Both the position numbers and the translations under genes were made by a program. Positions 17,300 to 26,463 of a stretch of 38,051 nt of DNA are shown in pieces. Below the pieces are notes generated by a model. It saw nothing but the letters and a program-made list of their open reading frames with translations. It was not told the origin of the DNA and ran no database searches. The first letter of the stretch is position 1; every line of letters starts with the position of its first letter. The stretch lies in assembly GCA_030614785.1 (NCBI GenBank), contig JAUWTJ010000037.1, forward strand, positions 1 to 38,051, written 5' to 3'. This stretch comes from Alphaproteobacteria bacterium (GTDB lineage: Bacteria > Pseudomonadota > Alphaproteobacteria > M2410).

Positions 17300-17396
17300 A
17301 GCTATTCCGAGTTTTTCTGAGTTGCGGAATAGCTCCAGGTTCTTTGCTTTCCGCGCTTCTTGTTCGGAAAACCGGTTCCCACTTTTCCGGAAGCGC
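17299..17396. repeat. Mosaic of two intergenic palindromes between convergent genes
   Basis: The first palindrome, GAGCTATTCCG / CGGAATAGCTC (17299-17309, 17325-17335), begins in the kinase stop codon. The second (17353-17396) has outer arms GCGCTTC / GAAGCGC and inner arms CGGAAAA / TTTTCCG around CCGGTTCCCAC. The second resembles the GGAAAAGTGGAAACCGGTTTTCC-type repeat that I know as frequent in Rhizobiales genomes (written here on the minus strand). It may also end transcription of both the kinase and the M14 gene, although no clear T-run follows. Confidence 0.65.
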
Positions 17397-17408
17397 TCTA
17401 GCGGTTGA

Positions 17409-19091
17409 TCAATCGCACCGGAGCGACGTCCTGACATGGCCGGCCTTGTCGTGGCGCGCCGTGATTTCGACCTGATGGCCGCTGGCACCCTTGACAATCC
17501 ACTCGAGTTTGACCCGGTTGTCTGTCTTATCCGACAGGAACGCGCCGAGCGTGATCGACGGTTTTCCGGCGCGACCCTCAAGCTGACCATGCTCGCTCCT
17601 GAGCTCACCCTGAATGAGGCTTGCGCCCTCGGGCAGGGTGATTTCGGCCACGAGATCACGCACCGCTTTGAGCTCCAAGGCCTTGCCGCTGCCGTAGCTC
17701 GGCAGATAGCCGGTGTTTTCCACGACGACCTGAATGAGATGGGTGTCATGCGCGAGCGCTTCCACCTTTGAACTGCGCAGCGCGAGGCGCGGTGACATCA
17801 AGAGCTGCCAGGTAAACCATTTGGAAAAGGGTGCGGTTTCTTTTTCGATCTGACTTTCCGGCGGATTATAAAGAAACCGAAAAAGGTTCCAGCCACCGAT
17901 TTCAACCGGCCCCAATTCAGGGTGATCAAATTCCTTCCACGGCGCAAAGCCAATGCCATCCAGCTCCTTGTCTGAATAGGCCAGCATCTTCCTTTGATCG
18001 TCCGCATCATGACGAGCCAGCCAGCGGCCATAGTGCTCCGGCTCGACACCGGCATTGCGGTAAGGCGCCCAGTATTCCGGTGACCACAGAAAGATCCCCA
18101 GATGATCCCAGCCCCAGCCAACGGTTCCGGCGATGGTCTCGCGGCCATAGCGGAAATCGTGATAGACGCTGATCGCCGGATAACCTGACAATTCGGTGCC
18201 CTTTTCGCCGACCATCTTGTAATGGGCTTCGTCAGTCATCGGCATCTTGTCGTCGGGCTCGTTATATCCGGCGCGCAAAAGTACCCCGGTGAACGAGTGG
18301 CCCGCGATCCAGGTGATGATATTGGGATGAGACGAGATGAAGCTCGCCTGGGCGTGGGTTTCAGGCTCGGACAAGGGAAACGGCCCGGCGCCCTGTTGCT
18401 CGTGCTCGCGCTTCCAGTAGGACGGCCAGTTGCGATTAAGGTCGAGGCCCTCCTTGGCATGACGGGGGGTGACGGTGACGCCGTCATAATTGCGGATGCG
18501 GCCCTCGGGCAGCAGCATGAAGTAGTCGCCGCCCTCTTCGGTCGGCCCGCGTTCGATCATCAGGCGCGGGTCGTCGGGATCCTTTTTCCAGCGGCCATTG
18601 GTATCGGGCACGCGCATGGTGAAAATATGTCCGTCGCCGTTGATGTCCTCGGCCAGCAGCCCGTCGAGGGGCTCTTCATCAAAGGGGTAAGGCCGTGTCG
18701 AGGAACGCACAAAGCGCGGCTCATCGGAGAGCGCCAGCTCGGCGCCGTCGACATTGACGCGCGGGATAATGTAGAAGGCGCGGGTGTCGAGACAGCGGGT
18801 GATGTCATCGTCGGTGCCATAGCCCTCGACGAGATCGCACAAATGACGCAGCGCGACCATGGAGGCGATAACCTCCGGCGCATGGATATTGCCATCAACC
18901 AGCATGGCCGGTTTTTCTTCCGCCGGACCGGTCTTGAAATTGGTCACCGTCGCAACCCAAAGATCGCGCCCCTCATGGCTCTTGCCGTAGGAGGAGACGT
19001 TGACAAGGTCCGGATAATCCTCCGCCAGCCGATGCAGGATGGCTGTGAGTTCGTCGTATTTGTAATAGGTGTCAAATTTGACCCTTGGCAT
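17409..19091 (-). CDS. M14-family zinc carboxypeptidase
   Basis: Predicted metallopeptidase of the M14 carboxypeptidase family, 560 residues. The catalytic domain takes up about 1-400: zinc ligands His70 and Glu73 (GNIHAPE), YIIPRVNVDGAE, LDLNRNWP at 217-223, and the third zinc ligand His265 in IAGHSFTG. A C-terminal beta-rich region (about 445-560) looks like a separate accessory domain. There is no signal peptide or lipobox, so the enzyme seems cytoplasmic, unlike most secreted carboxypeptidases. Its natural substrate is unknown. AAGGA lies 8 bases before the ATG. It follows an SDR gene by 26 bases, so the two are probably one transcript, and it converges on the histidine kinase gene. Confidence 0.9.
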   Translation of the reverse strand: MPRVKFDTYYKYDELTAILHRLAEDYPDLVNVSSYGKSHEGRDLWVATVTNFKTGPAEEKPAMLVDGNIHAPEVIASMVALRHLCDLVEGYGTDDDITRCLDTRAFYIIPRVNVDGAELALSDEPRFVRSSTRPYPFDEEPLDGLLAEDINGDGHIFTMRVPDTNGRWKKDPDDPRLMIERGPTEEGGDYFMLLPEGRIRNYDGVTVTPRHAKEGLDLNRNWPSYWKREHEQQGAGPFPLSEPETHAQASFISSHPNIITWIAGHSFTGVLLRAGYNEPDDKMPMTDEAHYKMVGEKGTELSGYPAISVYHDFRYGRETIAGTVGWGWDHLGIFLWSPEYWAPYRNAGVEPEHYGRWLARHDADDQRKMLAYSDKELDGIGFAPWKEFDHPELGPVEIGGWNLFRFLYNPPESQIEKETAPFSKWFTWQLLMSPRLALRSSKVEALAHDTHLIQVVVENTGYLPSYGSGKALELKAVRDLVAEITLPEGASLIQGELRSEHGQLEGRAGKPSITLGAFLSDKTDNRVKLEWIVKGASGHQVEITARHDKAGHVRTSLRCD

Positions 19092-19117
19092 ATATCTTTC
19101 CTTGAGAGTTCTTGATT

Positions 19118-19942
19118 TCAGCCGAACATTTCACCGATGAGTTCGGGGATGACCTGCGGGTCACCGGATATGAGCCCGCCGTCGATCACGAGGTCCTGAG
19201 TGGTGACAAAGCTGGAATCGTCCGACGCAAGATAGAGCGCGCAATAGGCAATATCGTCCGGTACGCCCGACCGACCAATGGGAAGTTTGGCAGCAAGACC
19301 GCCCTGAAGCTTGCCCATCATGGAGGCGTCATCCACATCGGACATGGCGGCGGAGGCCGTCGAGCCGCCGTAAAAGATCGGTGTTGCAATACCGCCGGGC
19401 GAGATGGTGTTAACGCGAATCTTGTATTTGCCAAGCTCCATGCCCGCGACCTTTGAGGCTTGCGTCACTGCCGCCTTGGCTGCGGAGTAGAGCAGCGGGC
19501 CCATGCCGCCGTGCAGCGCCGCAACGGAGGAATTGGAAATGATCGAACCGCCGCCCTGTTTCTTCATAACGGGGACGGCGTATTTCATACCAAAGAGGAC
19601 TGAGCCAACAAGGAGCCGCATCGCGGTATCAAACTCATCCTGCGTGAGAGTTTCGATCTCGCCGGGGGTCGTTGCTCCGGCATTGTTGAAGAGACAATCG
19701 AGCCGGCCATAGGTCGCCATGGTGTAATCAACGGAGGCCTTGATCTCGGCCTCATGCATCACGTCGGCGCGCACGAAGGCAGCATTGGAGCCAAGCTCGG
19801 CGTCGAGGCTCATGCCCTTTTCCTCGGCGCGGCCAGTAAAGACGACTTTGGCGCCTTCATCGACAAACAGCCTGACTGTTGCCTCGCCGATACCGCTGGT
19901 GCCGCCGGTGATCAGCGCCACTTTTCCCTTGAGTCTACCCAT
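19118..19942 (-). CDS. Short-chain dehydrogenase/reductase (classical SDR, third copy)
   Basis: A 274-residue classical SDR. TGGTSGIG is at residues 12-19, NNAG at 86-89, and the active site is Ser139, Tyr152 and Lys156 (YSAAK). After the second strand it has FTGRAEE (Arg38) instead of the Asp seen in the two SDRs at 1547-3336, which suggests NADP(H) use. The C-terminus DGGLISGDPQVIPELIGEMFG is shorter. It shares the LFGMKYAVPVMKKQGGGSII layout with the other two and is a more distant paralogue. I start it at the ATG at 19942, which has GGGAG 8 bases before it; an upstream in-frame start would add unconserved residues. A palindrome lies 18 bases upstream. It heads a likely operon with the M14 peptidase gene. 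Confidence 0.92.
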   Translation of the reverse strand: MGRLKGKVALITGGTSGIGEATVRLFVDEGAKVVFTGRAEEKGMSLDAELGSNAAFVRADVMHEAEIKASVDYTMATYGRLDCLFNNAGATTPGEIETLTQDEFDTAMRLLVGSVLFGMKYAVPVMKKQGGGSIISNSSVAALHGGMGPLLYSAAKAAVTQASKVAGMELGKYKIRVNTISPGGIATPIFYGGSTASAAMSDVDDASMMGKLQGGLAAKLPIGRSGVPDDIAYCALYLASDDSSFVTTQDLVIDGGLISGDPQVIPELIGEMFG

Positions 19943-19959
19943 CCTGTTTCTCCCTATGC

Positions 19960-19972
19960 CAGATCGGATCTG
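19960..19972. promoter_or_regulatory. Palindromic operator candidate upstream of the SDR-M14 pair
   Basis: CAGATC-G-GATCTG is a perfect inverted repeat with a one-base centre, 18 bases before the SDR start codon. Its place fits a repressor site. No regulator gene lies beside it, and the size allows chance. Confidence 0.25.
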
Positions 19973-20090
19973 CACTACGGCTGAAACGATTACCCATATT
20001 GGCGCCGGTGAAAAGGCCTTTAATGCCGCAGCGGCGGCTCAGACCCGTAAAACAGTCTGCGTAAAGGGCTTCAGGCGGAGGCTGGGAGCG

Positions 20091-21107
20091 CTACTTGCTC
20101 AAGTGGTGCTCAACCAGCAGCTCGGCGATTTGCACGGCATTGAGGGCGGCGCCCTTGCGCAGGTTGTCCGAGACCACCCACATGTTCAGACCATTGTCGA
20201 TGGTCGGATCACTGCGGATGCGGCTGACGTAGGTGGCAAAGTCTCCGACCGCGTCGATGGGCGTGATGTAGCCACCGTCTTCGCGCTTGTCGATGACCAG
20301 CACGCCGGGAGCCTCGCGCAGGAGGTCGCGGGCCTGGTCGTCATCAATCGGATTTTCAAACTCAATGTTGACCGCTTCGGAGTGACAAACAAAGACCGGG
20401 ACGCGGACAACTGTAGCCGTCAGCTTGATCTTCGGATCAAGGATCTTTTTGGTTTCGACGACCATCTTCCACTCTTCTGTGGTATCACCTGAATCCATGA
20501 AATCACCGCCATGGGGGATGACGTTAAAGGCGATTTGCTTGGGATAGACATTGGGCTCGATGGGGTCGCCGACGATGAAGCCGCGAGTCTGGTGATAGAG
20601 CTCATCGATCGCGGCCTTGCCGGTCCCTGACACAGACTGGTAGGTCGAGACGACGACGCGCTTGATGGTGGCAAAATCGTGCAGAGGCTTCAGGGCCACC
20701 ATGAGCTGGATGGTTGAGCAATTTGGGTTGGCGATGATGTTCTTTTTTGTGTAACCGCCGAGGGCATCGGCGTTCACCTCAGGCACAATCAAGGGGATAT
20801 CCGGGTCCATGCGGAAAGCACTGGTGTTATCGATGATGATAGCACCCGCAGCCGTGGCGCGCGGAGCAAACTCTTTTGAAACGTCGCCTCCGGCTGAAGA
20901 CAGCACGATGTCGGTTCCCGCAAAGTCATATTGGTCGAGACATTTGCACTTGAGCGTGCGATCCCCATAGGAGACCTCGGTCCCGAGCGACCGGCGCGAT
21001 GCCAACGGCACAACTTCGGACGCAGGAAAATTCCGCTCGGCCAGGATGTTCAATATCTCGCGGCCCACGTTACCTGTGGCGCCGACGACGGCAACTTTGT
21101 AACTCAT
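20091..21107 (-). CDS. asd: Aspartate-semialdehyde dehydrogenase
   Basis: Reduces aspartyl phosphate to aspartate semialdehyde with NADPH, the branch point to lysine, diaminopimelate, threonine and methionine. The 338-residue length fits the shorter bacterial type. The NADP loop GATGNVG is at residues 9-15, the catalytic cysteine is Cys130 in NPNCSTIQL, and the substrate-binding RVPVFVCHSEAV follows. It comes 24 bases after leuB and is the last gene of the leu run. dapF, which works further down the same lysine/peptidoglycan branch, is also in the window at 33422. The sequence is normal. Confidence 0.97.
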   Translation of the reverse strand: MSYKVAVVGATGNVGREILNILAERNFPASEVVPLASRRSLGTEVSYGDRTLKCKCLDQYDFAGTDIVLSSAGGDVSKEFAPRATAAGAIIIDNTSAFRMDPDIPLIVPEVNADALGGYTKKNIIANPNCSTIQLMVALKPLHDFATIKRVVVSTYQSVSGTGKAAIDELYHQTRGFIVGDPIEPNVYPKQIAFNVIPHGGDFMDSGDTTEEWKMVVETKKILDPKIKLTATVVRVPVFVCHSEAVNIEFENPIDDDQARDLLREAPGVLVIDKREDGGYITPIDAVGDFATYVSRIRSDPTIDNGLNMWVVSDNLRKGAALNAVQIAELLVEHHLSK

Positions 21108-21131
21108 GTCTTTATTCCCTGTTCCGGCACT

Positions 21132-22244
21132 CTAGTTCGCCAGCTTGTCCATCTGTTTTACGATTGCGTCGCCCATAACGCTGGTCGAGACCTTTGTCAT
21201 GCCGTCTTGCATGATGTCTGCGGTGCGCAGGCCACCATCCAGAACCGCCTCCACAGCCTTCTCAATGAGATCAGCCTCGCCGCCCCTGTCGAAGGAATAG
21301 CGCAGGGCCATGGCGAATGAGAGGATCGTGGCGATGGGATTGGCGAGTTCCTGGCCGGCAATATCCGGCGCGGAGCCATGCACCGGCTCGTAGAGGCCCG
21401 CCTGTCTGCCATCGGCGCCCTTTGCACCCAGCGAAGCGGACGGCAGCATGCCCAGAGAGCCGGTCAACATGGCCGCTTCATCGGACAGCATATCGCCGAA
21501 CAGATTGTCGGTGACGATGACGTCGAACTGTTTGGGGCGGCGTACCAGCTGCATGGCGCAGGCATCGGCCAGCATGTTTTCAAACTCGATCTCGGGATAT
21601 TCCTCGGCATGGACCTTCATGGTTTCCTCGCGCCACAGCAACCCTGACTCCATGACATTGGATTTTTCCGATGAGGTGACTTTGCCACGGCGTTTTTTCG
21701 CCAGCTCAAAACCAACCCGAACGAGACGGACGATCTCATGGGTGTCATAGACATTGGTGTTGACGCCGCGCCGCTCGCCGTTTGGCAAATCGGTAATGCC
21801 GCGCGGCTCGCCGAAGTAGATCCCGCCGGTCAGTTCACGGACAATCATGATGTCGAGACCGGAAACCAGTTCAGACTTGAGCGAGGAGGCATCGACCAGG
21901 GCGTCGAAACAAATCGCCGGACGCAGGTTGGCAAAAAGCTCAAGGTCCTTCCTGAGACGCAAGAGCCCGGCTTCGGGACGCGCTGCATAGGCGACGCCGT
22001 CCCACTTCGGGCCGCCAACGGCGCCAAGTATAACCGCATCGGCGGCTTTGGCTTTTTCGATGGTCGCATCGGTGACCGCGACGCCGTGAGCGTCGTAGCA
22101 GCAGCCGCCGACCAGATCTTCTTCAACATCAAAGGCGAGCTCGCGGTTTTGTTCCAGCCACGTGATCACGCGGCGCACTTCGGCCATGACCTCGGGGCCA
22201 ATACCGTCGCCGGGCAAAAGGAGGAGTTTTTTATTCTCTGTCAT
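21132..22244 (-). CDS. leuB: 3-isopropylmalate dehydrogenase
   Basis: NAD-dependent oxidative decarboxylation of 3-isopropylmalate to 2-oxoisocaproate, third step of leucine synthesis. The 370 residues show the family pattern: [12 protein letters not shown] at the N-terminus, [32 protein letters not shown], the Tyr-containing [37 protein letters not shown] (active-site Asp residues), and [18 protein letters not shown] (adenine site). The ATG at 22244 has AAGGAGGAG about 10 bases upstream. It is separated from leuD by 162 bases holding a pair of palindromic repeats, and is followed closely by asd. Confidence 0.98.
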   Translation of the reverse strand: MTENKKLLLLPGDGIGPEVMAEVRRVITWLEQNRELAFDVEEDLVGGCCYDAHGVAVTDATIEKAKAADAVILGAVGGPKWDGVAYAARPEAGLLRLRKDLELFANLRPAICFDALVDASSLKSELVSGLDIMIVRELTGGIYFGEPRGITDLPNGERRGVNTNVYDTHEIVRLVRVGFELAKKRRGKVTSSEKSNVMESGLLWREETMKVHAEEYPEIEFENMLADACAMQLVRRPKQFDVIVTDNLFGDMLSDEAAMLTGSLGMLPSASLGAKGADGRQAGLYEPVHGSAPDIAGQELANPIATILSFAMALRYSFDRGGEADLIEKAVEAVLDGGLRTADIMQDGMTKVSTSVMGDAIVKQMDKLAN

Positions 22245-22285
22245 TGTTTTTATCCTCGTGGAAGCGTCTTGCTCTGTTTTTCATT

Positions 22286-22396
22286 TTGTCGTCCCGGCCT
22301 TGAGCCGGGATCTCGGGGCACGATAGTGCGCCCCATTCCATTTACTACTCGTCCGTAGATCCAGCCCTGAGATCCCGGGTCAGGCCCGGGATGACA
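22286..22396. repeat. Head-to-head pair of palindromic repeats between leuD and leuB
   Basis: The left unit has TCCCGGC / GCCGGGA around CTTGA (22292-22310). The right unit has ATCCCGGG / CCCGGGAT around TCAGG (22372-22392). Read from outside inwards both begin TTGTC(G/A)TCCCGG and run into GGGATCTC, so they are inverted copies of one element separated by about 60 bases. This CCCGGG-type unit is familiar from intergenic regions of many alphaproteobacteria. It interrupts the leu transcript and may form a stable paired structure in the mRNA. Confidence 0.75.
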
Positions 22397-22406
22397 AGGA
22401 GGGGCG

Positions 22407-23012
22407 CTAGGCCCAGGGTTGGCTTTCGGACCGTGCCGCTTCAAAACTTGTAATCCTGTCTTCTTTTTCCAGCGTCAGGCCGACATCGTCGAGGCCTTTA
22501 AGAAGGCAATCCTTGCGGAACGGGTCAATTTCAAAATTGATCGTGCCGCCGTCCGGCCCCTTGATGGTCTGGTTTTCAAGATCGATATCAACAATGGCAT
22601 TGGCGCCGCGCTGCGCGTCATCCATCAGCAGGTCAATCTGCTCCTGCGGAAGTGCAATGGGCAAGATGCCGTTCTTGAAACAATTGTTATAGAAGATATC
22701 GGCAAAGCTCGGCGCGATGATGCAGCGGAAACCAAAATCCATGATCGCCCAGGGCGCATGTTCACGGCTTGACCCGCAACCAAAGTTTTCACCGGCGATG
22801 AGAATTTTCGCGCCTCTGTACTGGTCCTTGTTGAGCACGAAGTCTTCAACCTCGGAACCATCGTCCTTGTAGCGCATTTCATCGAACAGATGAACGCCGA
22901 GACCGGAGCGCTTGATGGTCTTGAGGAACTGCTTTGGAATAATCATGTCGGTATCGACATTGATGAGTGGCAACGGCGCGGCACTGCCCGAGAGTTTATC
23001 AAATTTTTCCAT
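22407..23012 (-). CDS. leuD: 3-isopropylmalate dehydratase small subunit
   Basis: Swivelling-domain subunit that, with LeuC, isomerises 2-isopropylmalate to 3-isopropylmalate. From the ATG at 23012 it has 201 residues, the same as E. coli LeuD. Family segments are [66 protein letters not shown], and [22 protein letters not shown]. The start has GGAGG 9 bases before it, within the end of leuC, whose stop is only 4 bases away, so the two subunits are translationally linked. Longer upstream frames lie inside leuC and are rejected. Confidence 0.97.
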   Translation of the reverse strand: MEKFDKLSGSAAPLPLINVDTDMIIPKQFLKTIKRSGLGVHLFDEMRYKDDGSEVEDFVLNKDQYRGAKILIAGENFGCGSSREHAPWAIMDFGFRCIIAPSFADIFYNNCFKNGILPIALPQEQIDLLMDDAQRGANAIVDIDLENQTIKGPDGGTINFEIDPFRKDCLLKGLDDVGLTLEKEDRITSFEAARSESQPWA

Positions 23013-23016
23013 GAGC

Positions 23017-24462
23017 CTAATCCTCCACTTCTTCGTTCTCGGCAATAAAGTCGCGCACATCACTCAAGTGCCCGTTGATGGCAGCAGCGACCGCCATGGC
23101 GGGGCTGACAAGATGGGTGCGTCCACCGCGGCCCTGTCGGCCTTCAAAATTGCGGTTTGATGTGGAGGCGCAGCGCTCGCCCGGCTCGAGGCGGTCGGCG
23201 TTCATGGCCAGACACATGGAGCAGCCCGGATCGCGCCACTCAAAACCGGCATCGAGAAAGATTTTGTCGAGACCTTCTTCCTCGGCCTGATATTTAACGA
23301 GACCGGAGCCTGGCACAATCATCGCGGAGACGTGGGAGGCCACCTTGCGGCCCTTTGCAATCGCCGCTGCGGCGCGCAAATCCTCGATCCGCCCGTTGGT
23401 ACATGAGCCAATGAACGCGCGGTCGATTTTGACCTGATCCAGCCGCATGCCCGCTTCGAGGCCCATATAGGCGTGGGAGCGCTCCATGGCGGCGCGGTGG
23501 TGCTCGTCTGATACAGCGGCCGGATCGGGCACCACATCGGTGATCCGTGCAACATTTTCCGGACTTGTCCCCCAGGTCACCAGCGGGACAATGTCTGCTG
23601 CATTGATCTCAATCTCTGCGTCGAAAACGGCACCCTCGTCCGAGAAGAGCGTACGCCAGTGCGCTTCGGCGAGTTCCCAGTTGGTGCCTTTCGGCGCCCG
23701 GGGGCGACCCTTGACGTAATTGAAAGTCGTGTCATCCGGCGCAATAAGACCGGCGCGGGCGCCCGCCTCAATGGTCAGGTTACACAGCGTCATGCGCTCT
23801 TCCATGGTGAAGTCACGCACTGTCTGGCCGGCATACTCAATGACAAAACCGGTTCCGCCTGCTGTCCCCAACTTGCCAATGACCGCCAGCGCCACGTCCT
23901 TGGCGGTGACGCCGAGCGGCAGTTTGCCATCAATGTTGACCCGCATGTTTTTTGATGCCGGCGCGAGCAGGGTCTGGGTTGCCAGCACGTGTTCGACTTC
24001 GGACGTGCCGATGCCAAAGGCCAGCGCCCCGAAGGCGCCATGGGTGGACGTGTGGCTATCACCGCAGACCAGGGTTTGGCCAGGCAGTGTGAAGCCTTGC
24101 TCGGGGCCTGTCACATGGACAATGCCCTGGCGAATGTCGCTCATGGGGAAATATTCAAGACCGAACTCTTTGACATTGGCCTCGAGGGTTTCAACCTGAA
24201 TACGGCTTTCGTCTTCCTGGATGCCGAGGTGGCGATCTTTGGTCGGAATATTGTGGTCCGCCAATACCAGAGTGCGCTGCGGCGCGCGGACCTTGCGGCC
24301 AGCCTCGCGCAGTCCCTCAAAGGCCTGCGGGCTGGTTACCTCATGGACAAGGTGCCGGTCGATATAAAGAATATTGACGCCGTCTTCGCCCTTTTCGACG
24401 ATATGGGCTTCAAAAATTTTGTCATAAAGCGTTTTGGCTGCAGATCTGTTTGGTTCTGACAC
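23017..24462 (-). CDS. leuC: 3-isopropylmalate dehydratase large subunit
   Basis: Aconitase-family subunit that binds a [4Fe-4S] cluster and dehydrates and rehydrates isopropylmalate in leucine synthesis. The product is 481 residues from the GTG at 24462. Visible are [66 protein letters not shown], the cluster motif [12 protein letters not shown], and [11 protein letters not shown] with the two remaining cysteine ligands. GGAGG serves either this GTG (10 bases) or a TTG at 24468 (4 bases), so the first two residues are uncertain. The 95-base gap before it, after rplS, contains a strong hairpin. Confidence 0.97.
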   Translation of the reverse strand: MSEPNRSAAKTLYDKIFEAHIVEKGEDGVNILYIDRHLVHEVTSPQAFEGLREAGRKVRAPQRTLVLADHNIPTKDRHLGIQEDESRIQVETLEANVKEFGLEYFPMSDIRQGIVHVTGPEQGFTLPGQTLVCGDSHTSTHGAFGALAFGIGTSEVEHVLATQTLLAPASKNMRVNIDGKLPLGVTAKDVALAVIGKLGTAGGTGFVIEYAGQTVRDFTMEERMTLCNLTIEAGARAGLIAPDDTTFNYVKGRPRAPKGTNWELAEAHWRTLFSDEGAVFDAEIEINAADIVPLVTWGTSPENVARITDVVPDPAAVSDEHHRAAMERSHAYMGLEAGMRLDQVKIDRAFIGSCTNGRIEDLRAAAAIAKGRKVASHVSAMIVPGSGLVKYQAEEEGLDKIFLDAGFEWRDPGCSMCLAMNADRLEPGERCASTSNRNFEGRQGRGGRTHLVSPAMAVAAAINGHLSDVRDFIAENEEVED

Positions 24463-24490
24463 AGGCAAAAATCCTCCGGTACTGTCCTTG

Positions 24491-24529
24491 CAGCCCCGGA
24501 GTTATTCTTGTTGTGTTGGTCCGGGGCTG
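24491..24529. promoter_or_regulatory. Strong hairpin between rplS and leuC
   Basis: CAGCCCCGGA (24491-24500) and TCCGGGGCTG (24520-24529) form a perfect 10-base stem with a 19-base loop. On the minus strand, the direction of the genes, no T-run follows, whereas on the plus strand TTTTAT follows directly. It could be a factor-dependent terminator or processing site ending the ribosomal part of the operon, a leader structure for leuC, or a terminator of antisense transcription. No leucine-rich leader peptide is visible in the gap. Confidence 0.45.
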
Positions 24530-24557
24530 TTTTATCTGGTGCCCCTGAAAACAGGGA

Positions 24558-24950
24558 CTAGCTTTTTTTCTTCGATTTAGGTGTCCGCGTGTGGTCCACC
24601 TTCTCGGTAATTCGAGCCGCTTTGCCGCGCAGACCGCGAAGGTAGTACAGCTTTGCACGGCGAACCTTGCCGCGGCGCACAACATCGATCGAGTCAACAA
24701 GCGGAGAGAACAACTGGAACACACGTTCCACGCCCTGGCCGTAGGAAATCTTCCGGACTGTGAAGTTTTCGTTGATACCGCCACCGGACCGGCCGATGCA
24801 CACGCCTTCAAAGGCCTGAAGGCGCTCGCGTGTGCCTTCTGTCACCTTGACGTTGACCCGCAGCGTATCGCCCGGGCCAAATTCAGGAATGTTCTGCTTG
24901 CCCGGCAAGGCCGCCATTTGTTCGGCTTCAAGCTCTTCAATAATATTCAT
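24558..24950 (-). CDS. rplS: 50S ribosomal protein L19
   Basis: Large-subunit protein at the interface with 30S, contacting 16S rRNA in bridges B6 and B8. The product is 130 residues from the ATG at 24950, slightly longer than the 115 of E. coli because of the tail TPKSKKKS. Conserved segments are [56 protein letters not shown], and [22 protein letters not shown]. Its place after trmD (57 bases) is the usual rpsP-rimM-trmD-rplS order. AAGGG precedes the start. The upstream in-frame extension is not family-like. Confidence 0.98.
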   Translation of the reverse strand: MNIIEELEAEQMAALPGKQNIPEFGPGDTLRVNVKVTEGTRERLQAFEGVCIGRSGGGINENFTVRKISYGQGVERVFQLFSPLVDSIDVVRRGKVRRAKLYYLRGLRGKAARITEKVDHTRTPKSKKKS

Positions 24951-25007
24951 CGGTCTACCCTTTGCTCTGCATCGCCTGTCACGCCTCTTGCGCGAAGACT
25001 TCAATTT

Positions 25008-25748
25008 CTACTTCTCTTCGGTCTCACCGTTCTTATTCGGTTTTTGGTCCAAATATCTCTCTTCGTATCTGGCCCAAAGATCGGGTCGCCGCTCTTTCGT
25101 TATCCTCACCGCCTCGGCTTTTCGCCAGGCTTCAACGTTGCCGTGATGCCCTGATGTGAGCACCTGAGGTATTTCATGTCCTTCCCAAACTGCGGGCCGC
25201 GTGAAGTGCGGATATTCCAGCAGATGGCTCTCAAAACTCTCATCCTCGGCGCTCGCCTCCTTGCCGAGGATCCCCGGCAGAAGTCTGACCGTCGCCTCAA
25301 TCAGCGCCATGGCCGCGACCTCGCCGCCGCAGAGGATAAAATCGCCAAGGCTGACCTCTATGATCTGCCGCGCCTTTATCACTCGATCATCCACCCCTTC
25401 AAATCGTCCGCATAGCAGCGACAGTCCAGGGCCTTGTGCCAGCTCTTTTACCCGCTCCTGCGCCAGAGGTTTACCCCGGGGTGACAGGTAGATAACCGGC
25501 CGCTCTTCTTTCTCCTTGTCGCGGACGCTGTCGATAGCCCCTGCAACAATATCGGCTCGCATTACCATGCCCGGGCCGCCGCCGGAAGGAGTGTCATCCA
25601 CGGAGCGGTGTTTATCGCTCGCAAAGTCCCGAATGTCCACCGTTTCAAGGCTCCAGATGCCTTTTTCAAGGCCGGTTCCCGGTAAAGAGCCGCCCAGCGG
25701 CCCGGGGAACATCTCCGGAAAAAGAGTTAACACTGAAACATCAAACAT
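25008..25748 (-). CDS. trmD: tRNA (guanine37-N1)-methyltransferase TrmD
   Basis: SAM-dependent SPOUT methyltransferase that makes m1G37 next to the anticodon and prevents +1 frameshifts. The product is 246 residues from the ATG at 25748. The family segments are all present: [56 protein letters not shown], the deep trefoil knot [29 protein letters not shown], and [12 protein letters not shown]. The start overlaps the 3' end of rimM by 8 bases, so translation is coupled. A longer upstream frame within rimM is rejected, since [13 protein letters not shown] is the normal beginning. Confidence 0.98.
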   Translation of the reverse strand: MFDVSVLTLFPEMFPGPLGGSLPGTGLEKGIWSLETVDIRDFASDKHRSVDDTPSGGGPGMVMRADIVAGAIDSVRDKEKEERPVIYLSPRGKPLAQERVKELAQGPGLSLLCGRFEGVDDRVIKARQIIEVSLGDFILCGGEVAAMALIEATVRLLPGILGKEASAEDESFESHLLEYPHFTRPAVWEGHEIPQVLTSGHHGNVEAWRKAEAVRITKERRPDLWARYEERYLDQKPNKNGETEEK

Positions 25749-26451
25749 CCTCGCCACCACTTTTTGCGTCTTCCACCTTGACATTTGGGGCGCCATTTTG
25801 GCGGATCTTCCTTTTGCCGCTCTTGGCACCGCCTGATCTGTCTTTGGGCGCTTTTGGCTCCGGTAACACACCCTCAGGCGGGTCGACAACAATGTGGCCT
25901 TCGCTGATCAGAACCTGCGGCACCGCCTCCAGCGTGAACGGCACCATGGCGACACCACCTGCAGCCAAATCCAGTTCCAGTATCTCGCCAGCGCCAAAAT
26001 CATGAACGGCCAAAACCGTTCCCAATGTCGCTCCGCCGAGATCCAGGGCGGTGAGCCCGATCAGATCCGCATGGTAAAACTCATCCTCCTCTTCACCGGG
26101 CAACTGCGCCCGATCTACATATAGTTCCTGACCCTTAAGCGCTTCAGCCGCATCGCGGTCCTCTACGCCCTCCAGTCTTGCGATCACTGCGTCCTTTGCG
26201 GCGCGCACAATCCTGATCTCGACGCCCGTTGCCCCGGCCTCCCGGGCTTCGTCTTCGGCTTGGGCTTCGGCAACCAGATCTACCGGCCCGTAGGCCCCGA
26301 CATCTTCGGGGGCGCCGGTGTAAGGTTTTATCTTCACCTCACCCTGGACACCCGATGCGCCGATGATGAGGCCAAGACACATTCTTTTGTCACTGGCTCT
26401 TTTGTCACCGGCAGTTTCGTCGGGTGCTCTTTTGTCGAGATCCGAGCCCAT
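25741..26451 (-). CDS. rimM: Ribosome maturation factor RimM, with extended ends
   Basis: Binds S19 and assists assembly of the 30S head. The N-terminal RimM barrel begins [22 protein letters not shown], and the PRC barrel follows ([51 protein letters not shown]). At 236 residues it is longer than the usual 165-190. About 23 residues at the N-terminus contain three DKR units encoded by repeated CTTTTGTC-like bases, and about 40 at the C-terminus are Lys/Gly/Pro-rich. The true start could be the internal ATG at 26382, but the ATG at 26451 has AGGGCG about 8 bases upstream and keeps a 12-base gap to rpsP. Confidence 0.93.
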   Translation of the reverse strand: MGSDLDKRAPDETAGDKRASDKRMCLGLIIGASGVQGEVKIKPYTGAPEDVGAYGPVDLVAEAQAEDEAREAGATGVEIRIVRAAKDAVIARLEGVEDRDAAEALKGQELYVDRAQLPGEEEDEFYHADLIGLTALDLGGATLGTVLAVHDFGAGEILELDLAAGGVAMVPFTLEAVPQVLISEGHIVVDPPEGVLPEPKAPKDRSGGAKSGKRKIRQNGAPNVKVEDAKSGGEDV

Positions 26452-26463
26452 GCGGCAATCGCC

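Noticed and set aside
18222-19115. 297-codon plus-strand open frame opposite the M14 gene
   Set aside because: Same reason: antisense to a gene with intact zinc ligands and normal layout.
24463-24557. Leucine attenuator before leuC
   Set aside because: No leader peptide with leucine codons and no alternative terminator with U-run in the gene direction.
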